NCBI GenBank assembly: GCA_017436025.1
Contig: JAFSDX010000044.1
Location: 1 to 41,725, forward strand
DNA: 41,725 bases
Reading direction: 5' to 3'
Source of the DNA: Thermoguttaceae bacterium
GTDB lineage: Bacteria; Planctomycetota; Planctomycetia; Pirellulales; Thermoguttaceae
Part shown: one piece after another, positions 8,362 to 17,868 of the stretch
Position numbering within the stretch: the first letter of the stretch is position 1
Layout: each line of letters opens with the position of its first letter
The notes under the pieces: generated by a model
Seen by the model: only the letters and a program-made list of their open reading frames with translations
Told to the model about the DNA's origin: nothing
Databases searched by the model: none
Translations under genes and position numbers: made by a program

Positions 8362-9174
8362 TTAGTCGGCGGAGCGTCGAGCGCGGCGCGGGCGTTTGAG
8401 GCGGCGAATTTCGGCTTTCGTCTCTTCGTCGACGCGGCGCGACTCGACGATTTTTTGCAACGACTTGTTGAACGTAAAGTCGTCAAAGTCGTTGCGTTCT
8501 AAGAATTTAAGCGTCGCGTCGGGGAACCGGATAAACGCTTCGGCGACGAGCCAAGCGAGCGACATATCGACGTAATATTCGCCGAGGCGGCGCGCGGCGA
8601 TTTTGTTGGCGCGTTCGAAAACGGCGTCGAGGCAACTCTTTTCGAGAAAATGGTTTAGCGTCGCGACGACGGCGAAACGAACTTCGAACGGGCGTTCCGA
8701 CGCGGCGCAAAAATCGAGCGCCTCCCAAAACTCGGCGCGACGGTCTTTAGGAACGCGGAGCGAACTTGAAAAAACGTCGCACACCGCCCAAGAATCGATG
8801 AAAGGCGCGAACGCGGCGATCGCGTCGAGTTGAGCGTCAAAGTCGAGCGGCGTTTCCGCAACGACGAGACCGACGACGAGAAGTTCTTCGTAACTTTCGA
8901 ATGCGCAAGATGTTGGAGAATTGCGGAGCGTCGCGGTAAAAACGGCGTTTAAAAATTCCGCGCCGTAATTTCGAGCGATTTCTTGAGCCAACGAACGCAA
9001 CGTCGGGACGCGAACGCCGAGAAGTCGGTCGACGCCGGGCAAAAGTTTGCTAACAAACGCTCGATAATCGGGTTCCGCAAGCGCTTCAAGGCGTCGCCGA
9101 ACGGCTTCGAGGGGCGAGGCGGGATCGAAAATTAACGACGATAAATTGTCGCCCTGTTGCATAAAACGCGTCAT
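8362..9174 (-). CDS. AlkD-like DNA alkylation repair protein
   Basis: This 270-residue all-helical protein matches the ALK/HEAT-repeat family of DNA glycosylases that excise N3- and N7-alkylated purines. Recognisable segments are SKLLPGVDRLLGVRVPTLR near the N-terminus, ESYEELLVVGLVV, FAPFIDSWAVCDVFSSSL, and SLAWLVAEAFIRFP with the repeat-type helices that follow. The open frame extends upstream to 9360 but would overlap the neighbouring gene by over 100 bases; ATG 9174 gives a protein of family length. ATG 9162 is an alternative. No convincing ribosome binding site is seen for either start. It is the last gene of a minus-strand run that also contains a helicase-nuclease, so both may serve DNA repair. 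The very basic C-terminal tail (RRLKRPRRARR) could bind DNA. Confidence 0.85.
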   Translation of the reverse strand: MTRFMQQGDNLSSLIFDPASPLEAVRRRLEALAEPDYRAFVSKLLPGVDRLLGVRVPTLRSLAQEIARNYGAEFLNAVFTATLRNSPTSCAFESYEELLVVGLVVAETPLDFDAQLDAIAAFAPFIDSWAVCDVFSSSLRVPKDRRAEFWEALDFCAASERPFEVRFAVVATLNHFLEKSCLDAVFERANKIAARRLGEYYVDMSLAWLVAEAFIRFPDATLKFLERNDFDDFTFNKSLQKIVESRRVDEETKAEIRRLKRPRRARRSAD

Positions 9175-9250
9175 TGTCGGACTTGGGAAAACAAGGTGAA
9201 GCGAACGGACGTCGCGCATCGACGTCGTCTTGAAAGAAACAAGGAAACGT

Positions 9251-11050
9251 TTAACGGCGAAGAAGGCGTTCAAGTTCTCCGCGCTCCGCAATCGGAGCGG
9301 TCGAACCGATTCGGGAACGGCAAAGAACGATCGAACCGAGGCTAACGTTCGGCGCCGCAAATTTGAGCGTCGTTTGGCGACCGTCCGACGAACCGATTTT
9401 CAGCCAACGAAAACGCGACGACGAAGCGGAAGTTGTTGAAACGTCGTTGGTTGGGGCGTTCTCGTCGAGAAGCAAAACGTAAAGGTCGCCGACCGGGAGC
9501 GGCGCGCTTTCGGGGCGACGGCAACGCCAAGCGCCGGAAAAATCGCGATCGAGCCAACCGACGCGGCGATAAACGAACGAAAAGCGCTCCGTTTGCGCGT
9601 CAAGTTGCTCCGTCGTTTTGTCGACCGTTAAGCGATCGGTCGGCAAAAAAGCGATTCGGGAACGCGCTAAGTTGCGTAAAGATTGAAGTTCGGTGTTTTC
9701 CGTTTTAAAAACGTCGAGAGCGTCGGCGTCGGCGAGACGCGGAATGTCGAGCATTCGGAGGGTCGGCGCCAAACGTTGCGCAAAGTGATAATCGCCGGTC
9801 GAAAGAATGGTAGCGACAGAATGTAGTAATCTAAATTGAACGAGCGGGTCGAGTGCGTCGGCGGTTTGCAAACGCGATAAAAAGGCGCTCCAAGCGGCGT
9901 ACCAACGGGCGGCGTCGTCGGCTCGCAACGTTTCCGGAATCGCGCGCGCTTCGTTTTCAAGTTCTTGTAAAAAAACGCGTTGCGCCGACGTCGAAGTCGA
10001 GGTTTCGGGGGCTTGGGCCGGAATATCGACGAAAGCGCGGGCGCCTTGAGCGTCGGCGAAACAAACGTTGCGACCGGGGCGCGGAGGCTGGGGGAGATAA
10101 TAGACGCGATCGGGCGTCGCCGCGAAGGTCCAATATTTTGTCGCCGTTTCCGCTTCCAAGGCAAGGAGAATTTTGCGTTGAATTGCGACGCGGTTTAACG
10201 ACGTAAAACGCCACTCGGCGGCGCGTCGTTCGAGAATCCGGTACTCCTTTGGAAGTCCTTGCCGATAACGGAGTTGCGAGATAAACTCAAGCGCGTTTTC
10301 GGCGGCGTCGGGAGCGACGTAAAAACGTTCGAGAAGCGAACCGCGAACTTCGATGAAATCGTTCCAATTTTCAATCGTTTGCAACGCGTTCAACGAGGCC
10401 GAGGCGCGGTTTAGCTCCGCCCGGTACGTCGCAAGCGTTGCGGCGAGCGAATCGGACGAATCGGAAACCTCGTTAAAATAAGGGGTTGAGGAATGGGCGG
10501 CGACGGGGCGTTCCAAAAACGATTCGAAAAACGAACGGGTTGCTTTTTCGTCAAGCGACGCGGCGTCAAGTTCTGCGAGTCGGCGGAAAAAAACGGAAGT
10601 CGCGTTGAGAAAACGTTGAAATTCTTCGACTTGAGAAACGAACGTTTCGGCCTGTTCGACTAATTTCTCGTCGGCGCGGGACTCCGCTTGCGTTGCGAGG
10701 TTGCGCGCTTTGTCGAGGAGGTCGGAGATTTGCGACGTCAAGTCGTCGACGCGTTCGGAACCGGTTTTCCGCGCTTCTTGAAACTGAAATTCAAGTTGCG
10801 CGAGTTCGGACGCAATATTTTGCGACGACTCGAGCGGTTGTTGTAACCGATTATTTAATAACGGTTGACGCGCATCTTGGGATTGCGTCGGCGTGTCGCG
10901 TAAAGCGCCGTCGACGGCGAAAGCGGCGTCGTTTGCAAGAAGGAAAAGAGGGAAAAACGACGCTAAAGCGCGGCGAGCAACGACGTTAAGCGACGACAAT
11001 AAAAGGCGCCGCGTCGATTTAGCGGAAGTTAAGCGCGTTTGTTTTAACAT
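9251..11050 (-). CDS. Exported coiled-coil protein of unknown function
   Basis: This gene encodes a 599-residue protein with an N-terminal export signal (a basic start, then a hydrophobic stretch ending near AAFAVDG, about residue 48). A long helical region rich in Glu, Gln and Leu follows (residues about 70-230, coiled-coil-like, for example QISDLLDKARNLATQAESRADEKL). The C-terminal part looks beta-rich, with phrases such as GDLYVLLLDEN and RFRWLKIGSSDGRQTTLKF. I do not recognise the family. The start overlaps the end of the helicase-nuclease gene by 7 bases, indicating translational coupling, yet an exported protein is an unexpected partner for a cytoplasmic repair enzyme. It is not an AddB-type protein; no helicase or nuclease motifs are present. 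Confidence 0.75.
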   Translation of the reverse strand: MLKQTRLTSAKSTRRLLLSSLNVVARRALASFFPLFLLANDAAFAVDGALRDTPTQSQDARQPLLNNRLQQPLESSQNIASELAQLEFQFQEARKTGSERVDDLTSQISDLLDKARNLATQAESRADEKLVEQAETFVSQVEEFQRFLNATSVFFRRLAELDAASLDEKATRSFFESFLERPVAAHSSTPYFNEVSDSSDSLAATLATYRAELNRASASLNALQTIENWNDFIEVRGSLLERFYVAPDAAENALEFISQLRYRQGLPKEYRILERRAAEWRFTSLNRVAIQRKILLALEAETATKYWTFAATPDRVYYLPQPPRPGRNVCFADAQGARAFVDIPAQAPETSTSTSAQRVFLQELENEARAIPETLRADDAARWYAAWSAFLSRLQTADALDPLVQFRLLHSVATILSTGDYHFAQRLAPTLRMLDIPRLADADALDVFKTENTELQSLRNLARSRIAFLPTDRLTVDKTTEQLDAQTERFSFVYRRVGWLDRDFSGAWRCRRPESAPLPVGDLYVLLLDENAPTNDVSTTSASSSRFRWLKIGSSDGRQTTLKFAAPNVSLGSIVLCRSRIGSTAPIAERGELERLLRR

Positions 11051-14000
11051 TGCGAATCTCCGTCCGCGGGATTAAAGGAAGACGGCGGCGTGTCGCCAAG
11101 ATGACCGTCGAACGCGTCGGAACGCGTTTGTTCGCAAGGGATAACGGTCTTCGTCGGCGCAAAAGCAAAACCTTCCGAAACGAACGCGAGCCGCAACGAA
11201 ACGCGATCGGCGGGAAGCGAATACCAGTCGGCGACGACCGCGCCGTAAACTTCAAGCTGACGGCGATAAGCGGCCAACGTTTCTTCGTCGGGAAGGCGAG
11301 GCAAAGGATTCGACGAATCGCCGGCGTTCGACGACGCAACATATTGCGGCGAAAGACGATCCGTTTTGAAGTCGATCACGTCGGCGCCGACGACGCGACC
11401 GCCGTCGCGCAATAAAACGAGACGATCGATCGAACCGCGCCAAAGCCGACCGTTCGAACCCAAAAAGGAAAAGGGACGCTCTTGAAAAATTTCCCAAGTC
11501 GGCGTCGCGATTTCCGGGCGAAGCGAAACGGCGGACGACACGGCGTCGTCAAACGAAACGTCTCGGTTGCAAACGTTGTAATTGGAAAGACTTAGAAGAC
11601 GATTGACAAACGGCGTTTCGCACATTTCGTTAAAGCGGTCGAGGGCGCGGCGAACGTCCGACGCGTCGCAACCTAACGCTTTAAGTCGTTCGCGCAAAAG
11701 ACGTTCGTCGGGCTTGCCGTCGACGTCGAGCCAACGAACCGCTTCGAAACAGGCGTGCAACGCTTTGCCGAGCGCGTAGGAAGCGGGGCGGTTCCAACGG
11801 CGCGACGAACGTCCGCCGGTCGGCGTTTCGCGTTGAAAGAGAAGCCGCCGTTCGGCGAACGGTTGGGACGCGGCAACGGCGACAACTCCTTTATCGGCGT
11901 CGGTTACGTTGTCATCGGACGGGCGCGGCGCGGGAAGCGCGATCGGTTCGAAAACCGAACGTAAAGTTTCGGCTTGCGGAGACGATTTCGGCGGCGCGTC
12001 AAATTGCGACCAATTGCTAACGCCCGACGCGAAAACGGTTTGCGCTTTGCCGTAAAAAGGAGAACCCTCCGGAAAAATAAGCGCGTTCGGAGCGAGACCG
12101 GCGCGCAAAATCGACGCGAAACTCGGCGTTTGCGAAGCGGTCTTTTTCGGCGAAACGATCGCGATCAACGAACGAACCGGGCGGGTAACGGCGACATAAA
12201 GTAGACAAAGCGCTTCCTCGAAACGCTCCGTCAGCGCGTCGTCGAAGAGTTGTTGAAACTCTTGCGGCAAAAGGTTTTGGACGTCTTGCGGAACGCTGCG
12301 AAGCGCCGTTTCGATCGGCGACGTCGGCGTTTTGCGACCGACGACAAACGAGGAACGGAAGCGGTCGAGCGGCGCGTCGAGTTCCGGAAGAACGACGATA
12401 TCGAATTCGAGCCCCTTCGACTTGTGCAGGCTCATTACCCGAAGCGTCGCGTCGGACGGCGACTCGATTTTCGTTTCGCGAACCGTTTTGATAAAGCGGT
12501 CGAGGCGGACGTTCGGTTCGTTCTCTTGGTACTTAAACGCCAATTCGATAAGTTTTTCGAGTCGTTCGCGTCCGCGAGCGTCGCAAAGAGGAAAGAGGAG
12601 ATCGGCCGTTTCCGCGACAAAACGTCCTAAGCCGTCGGTTTCGACGCGACGTCGTATATACAAGGAAACGCGACGTCCTGTCGCGGTTTCGGCGTAATTT
12701 TGCGGGGTTAAGTTGAAATGTTTCGCAAGAGGCGCGACGGTCGCCAAGGCGTATTTCGCGACGAGGTCGCCCGGGTGCGAAGCGAGGGTAAGCGTCGAAA
12801 GAACGGCGTTTACCGACGGAGCGTCGGTGAGCGGAGCGCCGCCCTCTTCGCTCGCGTCGACGCCTTGTTTTTTCAACGCGGCGATGAATTTGACGATTAA
12901 TTTGTTGGTGCGCGTCAAAACGCCGATCGTCGCGTTCGGAAATTCGCGACGCAGACGAACGACCCGGGCGACCGCGTAAGCGAGCGTCGCTTGTTTTTGC
13001 GAAATCGTTCCGAATCGACGCTCCGTCGTAAAGCCGTCGGATTCGTCGTCCGTCTCGCCGTCGAACGCGTCGAGGAGGTTTTGCGTCGCGACGTCGTTTG
13101 GAGAGGGCGGAGAAGCGGCAACGTTCGAGTCGGCGGCGGTTTCGGAAGCGAGCGGGCTGGTTTCCGTCGCGTCGATCGGAAGGGCGGAGAAGTCGGGAAG
13201 GACGCCGGAATCGTCGACGAGCGGAGCGACTTCAAGCGCGCAATATCCGAGTTTCGAGGCGTTCGAAGGGGCCGTTTGGTGCGTCGTGAAGCGACGGCTC
13301 CAGTGTTCGACCGCTTTTAGGATCGCGCGTTTTTTGCGAACTTGCGGCGAACCGGGCGCGTCGTCGGCGTCGTATTGAAAAATAGGGTTTTGCTCAAGGG
13401 GAAGGAAGAGACGGTTAACCGTTTCGATCACCGTCGGGCAACTGCGCCAGTTCAACGTCAGCTCCGCCGTTTCGACGCCGGGGAGCGACGATTCGATTTC
13501 GTTGAAGATTTCGGCGACGCCGCCGCGCCAACCGTAAATCGCTTGTTTGACGTCGCCGACGCAAAAAAAGGAACCGCGTCCGGAGGGCTCCGAACGAGCG
13601 GAAGTTTCGACGACGTCGGCGGTTGCGTTATTGGAAACGTCGGTAAACGCGGCGTCTTCGAGCGCGTCGAAAAGAGGCGTCGGTTTCGGCGAGGCGGCGG
13701 AGGAAAGGGCGCGGCGCTTCGCGGCGTCGTCGCGTTCGACGATCGCCTCCGCAAAGGGTTTAAGAATCGTCCATTGGCCGAACGACGCGTCTTGAAATTC
13801 GTCGAGAAGAAGGTGCGACGTTTTCGCGTCGAGACGGTAAACGATTTGGCGAAAACGGTTTTCCCATTGGAGCCGCGCCAAAATTCGCGTTAAGTCGTCG
13901 AAACGGAAGGCGTTTTCCTCCAACTTCGAACGCTGAAAAAAGCCGGAAATCGAGTTCAACGCGATCCAAGTCGCCCGCGTTTGCGACGCGACGTCGGCGA

Positions 14001-14892
14001 GAACCTTCGCTTTGGCAAACGCGGCGAGACGCTCGATCGGCGCGGCGAGAGCGTCGTCAAATTCCGCTTTATAGTACGTTCTGTCGCCTCGAAGCGTCGT
14101 TTGCGTTAAGGTTTGCTTTAAAAATTCGCTCCAATTTTGCGCTTTGGCAAAACCGACTAATTTCGCTAACGCCTTGACATAATTGGAGTTCGGCTTGCCT
14201 GTTTTCGTCGTCGGAAGGGGCGCGGCTTCGAGATAAGCGACGGCTTGCGCGAGTTCCTCGGGCGCGACGGAACGCCAAGGGGCTTTAAGTCGCGTCCAAG
14301 CGTCGGAAGTCGTTTGGTAGTAAAGGCTTAGCGTTTCTTCGACGATTTCCGAAAGTTGGTTTTCGATCGAACGGCGCAAGTCGCCCTTAAAGAGCAAGCG
14401 CGTAAGTTGAACGGCGTTTTGCGTTTGCGAATGCGCGAACGACGCTTGAATCGCTTGACGGAGGAGGCGGGCGTCGTCGACGTCCTCGACGATGCGCCAA
14501 CCGGGCGGGAGGCCGATTTCGAACGCGAAACCGCCGGCGATCTGCATAAAGAACGCGTCGAGCGTGCAGATTCGCAAGCGGTGCAACGAGCGAACGACGT
14601 CGACGGCGAGCGAACGCAAACGCTCTTGCGATAAGACGTTAGCGTCGCCGTCGTAAAGTTGCGCCGAGAGGGCGGCGGCGTTTTCCGGAGAAAGGGCGGC
14701 GTTTCCGAGACGCGCTAAAATGCGGTCTTGGATTTCGCCCGCCGCCTTGCGAGTGAACGTCGTCGCGAGAATCGAGTCGACCGGCGCGCCTTCGAGAAGG
14801 AGACGCAAGTAACGCGCGCTCAACCGATACGTCTTGCCCGAGCCGGCGGACGCTCGAATAACGAGGCGGGAAAACGGCGACGAATCGGACAT
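11044..14892 (-). CDS. AddA/RecB-like UvrD-family helicase-nuclease
   Basis: This 1282-residue superfamily 1 DNA helicase has a RecB-type nuclease domain at its C-terminus. Motifs appear in order: Walker A ASAGSGKT (residues 14-21), motif Ia TTFTRKAA, motif II DEFQD (364-368), motif III GDVKQAIYGWRGG, the motif V region MSLHKSKGLEFD, and motif VI LLYVAVTRP. The C-terminal nuclease motif DFKTD (1174-1178) is followed by the Q-x3-Y element (RRQLEVY), so nuclease activity is probably intact. Such enzymes process double-strand breaks for recombination. No second subunit (AddB or RecC/RecD) is encoded in the window. A GGAG element precedes the ATG at good spacing. The large size and the nuclease motif rule out plain UvrD or PcrA. 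Whether it acts in an AddAB-type complex cannot be told from here. Confidence 0.9.
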   Translation of the reverse strand: MSDSSPFSRLVIRASAGSGKTYRLSARYLRLLLEGAPVDSILATTFTRKAAGEIQDRILARLGNAALSPENAAALSAQLYDGDANVLSQERLRSLAVDVVRSLHRLRICTLDAFFMQIAGGFAFEIGLPPGWRIVEDVDDARLLRQAIQASFAHSQTQNAVQLTRLLFKGDLRRSIENQLSEIVEETLSLYYQTTSDAWTRLKAPWRSVAPEELAQAVAYLEAAPLPTTKTGKPNSNYVKALAKLVGFAKAQNWSEFLKQTLTQTTLRGDRTYYKAEFDDALAAPIERLAAFAKAKVLADVASQTRATWIALNSISGFFQRSKLEENAFRFDDLTRILARLQWENRFRQIVYRLDAKTSHLLLDEFQDASFGQWTILKPFAEAIVERDDAAKRRALSSAASPKPTPLFDALEDAAFTDVSNNATADVVETSARSEPSGRGSFFCVGDVKQAIYGWRGGVAEIFNEIESSLPGVETAELTLNWRSCPTVIETVNRLFLPLEQNPIFQYDADDAPGSPQVRKKRAILKAVEHWSRRFTTHQTAPSNASKLGYCALEVAPLVDDSGVLPDFSALPIDATETSPLASETAADSNVAASPPSPNDVATQNLLDAFDGETDDESDGFTTERRFGTISQKQATLAYAVARVVRLRREFPNATIGVLTRTNKLIVKFIAALKKQGVDASEEGGAPLTDAPSVNAVLSTLTLASHPGDLVAKYALATVAPLAKHFNLTPQNYAETATGRRVSLYIRRRVETDGLGRFVAETADLLFPLCDARGRERLEKLIELAFKYQENEPNVRLDRFIKTVRETKIESPSDATLRVMSLHKSKGLEFDIVVLPELDAPLDRFRSSFVVGRKTPTSPIETALRSVPQDVQNLLPQEFQQLFDDALTERFEEALCLLYVAVTRPVRSLIAIVSPKKTASQTPSFASILRAGLAPNALIFPEGSPFYGKAQTVFASGVSNWSQFDAPPKSSPQAETLRSVFEPIALPAPRPSDDNVTDADKGVVAVAASQPFAERRLLFQRETPTGGRSSRRWNRPASYALGKALHACFEAVRWLDVDGKPDERLLRERLKALGCDASDVRRALDRFNEMCETPFVNRLLSLSNYNVCNRDVSFDDAVSSAVSLRPEIATPTWEIFQERPFSFLGSNGRLWRGSIDRLVLLRDGGRVVGADVIDFKTDRLSPQYVASSNAGDSSNPLPRLPDEETLAAYRRQLEVYGAVVADWYSLPADRVSLRLAFVSEGFAFAPTKTVIPCEQTRSDAFDGHLGDTPPSSFNPADGDSQC

Positions 14893-14964
14893 TAACGAAC
14901 TCCGGAAGTTGAGCGCGGATAAGGTTTGCGTTAGAACGGAACGCCAAGGCGGCGCGTTCGCTTG

Positions 14965-16296
14965 TTACTTGGCGTCGGATTGCGCTTTTTGGGGCGACGC
15001 GGGCGCGGCGGTCGGGGCGTCCGAGGCGACGTTGTTCGACTCGACGTCGTTTCCGAACGTTTGCGACGCGGCTTCGCGAATTTCGAGCGCGGAATCGTCG
15101 GCGCGGAAGAGGTAAAGGACGGAAAGACCGAGTTTATCGGCCAACGCGATTCCTTCTTTTTCGCCCAAAACGAAGAACGCCGTCGCAAACGCGTCCGCTT
15201 CGGCGCAGGTTTCGGCGACGACCGAGACGGCGCCGAGGCGTTCGCCGGAAACGGGTTCGGCGTTTTCAACGATTTCGGTCGGTTTGCCGGAGCGCGGATC
15301 GACGATGTGCGAGAAACGCAAGTCGCCGATTTGCAGGTAGTTGCGGTAGTCGCCGCTCGTCGCCAACGACGCGTTTGGACGAACCGCGGAGTCGAAGTTG
15401 AGGACGCGATAAAGGCGCGGAATATAACGTTGAGCGTCGCGGGCGATTTCCGGGGCTTCGATTCCGACGCGCCAAGGCGTTCGATCTAAAGCGTTGGTTT
15501 CAAAGTGGAAACGCGTTTTTTGACCGCCGCAGCGCGTTTCGCCGCCGACTTCGACGAGATAGTCGGGCAAACCGACTTTTTCAAGCGCTTGCGCGACGCG
15601 GTCGACGGCGAAACCTTTCGCGACGCCGGAGAGGTCGAGCGTCAAGCTCGGGACGCTTTTGCGCAGCGCCGGCTCCGGCTCCGCTCGGACTTCGAGCTTG
15701 TCGTAACCGACGTTTTTGCGGAGTTTCGCGATTTGCTCGTCCGTCGGAAATTGAACGAGCGGCGCTTTGTTCGGGCCGAAACGGTAAAGGTCGACGAGAG
15801 GCGCGACCGTCGGGTCGAAGGCGCCGCCGGTTTTTTGCGCGACGTCGAGCGCGATTTGAACGATTTGCGCCGTCGTCGCGGAGACCGGGAACCACTCGGT
15901 CGATTGCGACGCGTTGAAGCGGGAAATATCCGACTCCGGTTTGAAGGTCGAGGCGGCGAGGTCGACCGCGTCGAGTTCTTTTTGGATAAAACGTTGCAAC
16001 AGCTCTTCGCAAGATTTGGCGGGCTCGGCCTCCGCGTCGACGGTAAGGTCTTTTTCGGTAAGCGTTTGCGCGTCGGCGCAGACGGTCGCGTTCCAAACGG
16101 TTCCCATCGTCTCGCCGGCGATTTCGAAGAGTTGCGTTTTCGGCGGTTGCGCGGGCTTGAAAAGGTAAGGCTTGGCGAAAAAGCCGACTAATACGGCGAT
16201 TAACGCGAAGCGAACGATCGTTCCAAAGGAAGAACCGCCGGAATTTTCGCGGGGTTCGGCGGCTTTTTGCGATTTTTTCGGGGCGTCGTCGGCCAT
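14965..16296 (-). CDS. apbE: FAD:protein FMN transferase, membrane-anchored
   Basis: This ApbE-family enzyme attaches FMN covalently to threonine residues of redox proteins such as NqrB/RnfG-type subunits on the outer side of the membrane. ATG 16296 is chosen over the longer frame; it gives 443 residues starting MADDAPKKS. One membrane segment lies at about residues 26-42 (IVRFALIAVLVGFFAKPYLF), with a catalytic domain outside. Family segments are GETMGTVWNATV, STFKPESDISRFNAS, TGGAFDPTVAPLVDLY, LDLSGVAKGFAVDRV, the flavin-pocket GGETRCGG, and SHIVDPRSGKP, with the metal-site region CAEADAFATAFFVLG. The C-terminal tail is low-complexity Ala/Ser/Pro. It lies between queA and the helicase-nuclease gene, with a 72-base gap to the latter. 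No flavinylated target is encoded nearby. Confidence 0.93.
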   Translation of the reverse strand: MADDAPKKSQKAAEPRENSGGSSFGTIVRFALIAVLVGFFAKPYLFKPAQPPKTQLFEIAGETMGTVWNATVCADAQTLTEKDLTVDAEAEPAKSCEELLQRFIQKELDAVDLAASTFKPESDISRFNASQSTEWFPVSATTAQIVQIALDVAQKTGGAFDPTVAPLVDLYRFGPNKAPLVQFPTDEQIAKLRKNVGYDKLEVRAEPEPALRKSVPSLTLDLSGVAKGFAVDRVAQALEKVGLPDYLVEVGGETRCGGQKTRFHFETNALDRTPWRVGIEAPEIARDAQRYIPRLYRVLNFDSAVRPNASLATSGDYRNYLQIGDLRFSHIVDPRSGKPTEIVENAEPVSGERLGAVSVVAETCAEADAFATAFFVLGEKEGIALADKLGLSVLYLFRADDSALEIREAASQTFGNDVESNNVASDAPTAAPASPQKAQSDAK

Positions 16297-16393
16297 TTTT
16301 GCGTTCTCTATATATATTAATAACGACAAGCGCGGGCGGCGTTCGTCGCTGGGAATCGAATCGACTGGGGAAAGCGAAACGCGCTAAAGCGTT

Positions 16394-17521
16394 TCAAACG
16401 ATTAACATCGCGTCGCCGTAACTGTAAAAACGGTAATCTTCGGCGATCGCCGTTTCGTAAGCGCGCTTGAGCAACTCGTCGCCGCCGAACGTGCGAACGA
16501 GGATGACGAGCGTCGACTTCGGCAGGTGGAAGTTCGTCAGCATCGCGTCGACGACTTTGAAGCGGTAAGGCGGGCGGATGAAGAGGTTGGTCGGGCCGGA
16601 GAAGGGCGCGAGAACGCCGGAGTTGAGCCCGGTCGAGTCGATCGAGCCGTCCGGAAGCGCGTTCGCGGCCGATTCGAGGGTGCGAACCGAGGTCGTTCCG
16701 ATCGCGAAAACCCGACCGCCGCGCGCTTTGCGTTCTTCGATCGCGCGGACGGTCGCTTCCGAAAGGTTGGCGACTTCCGAGTGCATCCGGTGGTCGGCCA
16801 AGCGGTCGACGGTAATCGGCTTGAAGGTGCCGGCGCCGACGTAAAGGGTCGTCGGGCAAACGGCGACGCCGATCGAGCGAATTTCGTCGAGCAGCTCTTT
16901 AGTGAAGTGGAGACCGGCGGTCGGCGCGGCGACGGCGCCGGGGTTCGACGCGTACACCGTTTGATAATTGTCGCGGTCGGCGGGCGTCATCCGGCCTCCG
17001 CGAATGTACGGCGGAATCGGAACCCAACCGACTTTGTCGAGAAAATCGGCGGAATCTTCGCCTTCTTCCGTCAGCGGTTTGACGATCAGCGTCTTCGCGT
17101 CGGTGCGTCCGACGACTTCCAAATAACGCGTAAATCCGCTTCCGTCCGGGTTTTCGAGTTCAATTTTTTCGCCCGGGCGCAACTTGCCGCGCGTCTTCGA
17201 CATAATCTCCCAAAGGCCGCGCGGGTCGAATTGCAAAAAGAGTCCTTCCCAACGACCTCGCGTTTCGGCGCGGCGACCGATCAAACGCGCCGGCAAGACT
17301 TTAGCGTCGTTTAGAACGAGAACGTCGTCGGGGCGCAAATATTCCGGAAGGTCGCGAACGCGGCGGTGTCGAAACGAGCCGGTCGCGCGGTCGACGACCA
17401 TCATACGGGCGGAGGCGCGGTCGGGGTGGGGCGTTTGAGCGATCAAGCGTTCCGGAAGTTCGTAATCGTAAGCGTCGAGTTCCGAGAACGCGGCGTCGAG
17501 CGGCTTGTCGGGAGACGTCAT
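16394..17521 (-). CDS. queA: S-adenosylmethionine:tRNA ribosyltransferase-isomerase
   Basis: QueA transfers and isomerises the ribosyl moiety of S-adenosylmethionine onto 7-aminomethyl-7-deazaguanine in tRNA, making epoxyqueuosine. At 375 residues it is of family length. Diagnostic segments are YDYELPERLIAQTPHPDRASARMMVVDR near the N-terminus, VLVLNDAKVLPARLIG, GAVAAPTAGLHFT, LYVGAGTFKPI, and LTNFHLPKSTLVILVRTFGG at the C-terminus. No other queuosine genes are in the window. Upstream on the minus strand a TATAAT hexamer (bases 17614-17619) lacks a clear -35 partner. It is the first gene of the minus-strand run queA-apbE-addA-like. Confidence 0.97.
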   Translation of the reverse strand: MTSPDKPLDAAFSELDAYDYELPERLIAQTPHPDRASARMMVVDRATGSFRHRRVRDLPEYLRPDDVLVLNDAKVLPARLIGRRAETRGRWEGLFLQFDPRGLWEIMSKTRGKLRPGEKIELENPDGSGFTRYLEVVGRTDAKTLIVKPLTEEGEDSADFLDKVGWVPIPPYIRGGRMTPADRDNYQTVYASNPGAVAAPTAGLHFTKELLDEIRSIGVAVCPTTLYVGAGTFKPITVDRLADHRMHSEVANLSEATVRAIEERKARGGRVFAIGTTSVRTLESAANALPDGSIDSTGLNSGVLAPFSGPTNLFIRPPYRFKVVDAMLTNFHLPKSTLVILVRTFGGDELLKRAYETAIAEDYRFYSYGDAMLIV

Positions 17522-17774
17522 AGGGCGATTTTTGGGGAAAAAGGTTTTTGGTTGGATTTCGGTGCAAAAATAACGAAAAGCGGCGCGACGCGAACGCTCG
17601 AACCGTCGTTATTATTATAACGAACTTGCGGCAAAATAAAAGAGGCGCGACTTTTCTTTCCGCTTCAATTTTGAGGAAAACTCCGAAAAAAGGAGACTTT
17701 TGCGCTAGAATAGGAAGAATGAGAAAGCGGAGCGAGCGGGGGAAGGAAACCCGGTTGCGGAAAGGAGGTGAGAT
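17522..17774. other. Divergent intergenic region queA / glycosyltransferase
   Basis: This stretch separates two divergent transcription units. It contains a minus-strand TATAAT (17614-17619) that may serve queA and a plus-strand TAGAAT (17706-17711) that may serve the glycosyltransferase; neither has a convincing -35 box. A perfect ribosome binding site at 17761-17771 opens the leader frame annotated next. Confidence 0.5.
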
Positions 17775-17867
17775 TTGACGATTTTGAGCGGCAAAAAGGA
17801 GGACGGTCGCGATTTTTGGCGTCTTATCGGCGTTTCGGGGTTGAACGTCGGCGCGGTTTGCGTTTAA
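17775..17867 (+). CDS. Putative 30-residue leader peptide ahead of the glycosyltransferase
   Basis: AAAGGAGGTGA (17761-17771), complementary to the 16S rRNA 3' end, lies a few bases before TTG 17775. The frame from this TTG encodes 30 residues, starting MTILSGKKEDG, and stops with TAA at 17865-17867, one base before the ATG of the glycosyltransferase. The peptide has no recognisable domain. The arrangement fits translational coupling: ribosomes loaded here would terminate on top of the next start, which itself lacks a good binding site. TTG start and short length make this a prediction. Alternatively the strong site could serve a non-annotated longer frame. Confidence 0.4.
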   Translation: MTILSGKKEDGRDFWRLIGVSGLNVGAVCV

Positions 17868-17868
17868 A

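Noticed and set aside
11044-14892. Anti-phage helicase-nuclease defence system
   Set aside because: The motifs and order fit an ordinary AddA/RecB-type recombination enzyme, and no defence partner gene is adjacent.
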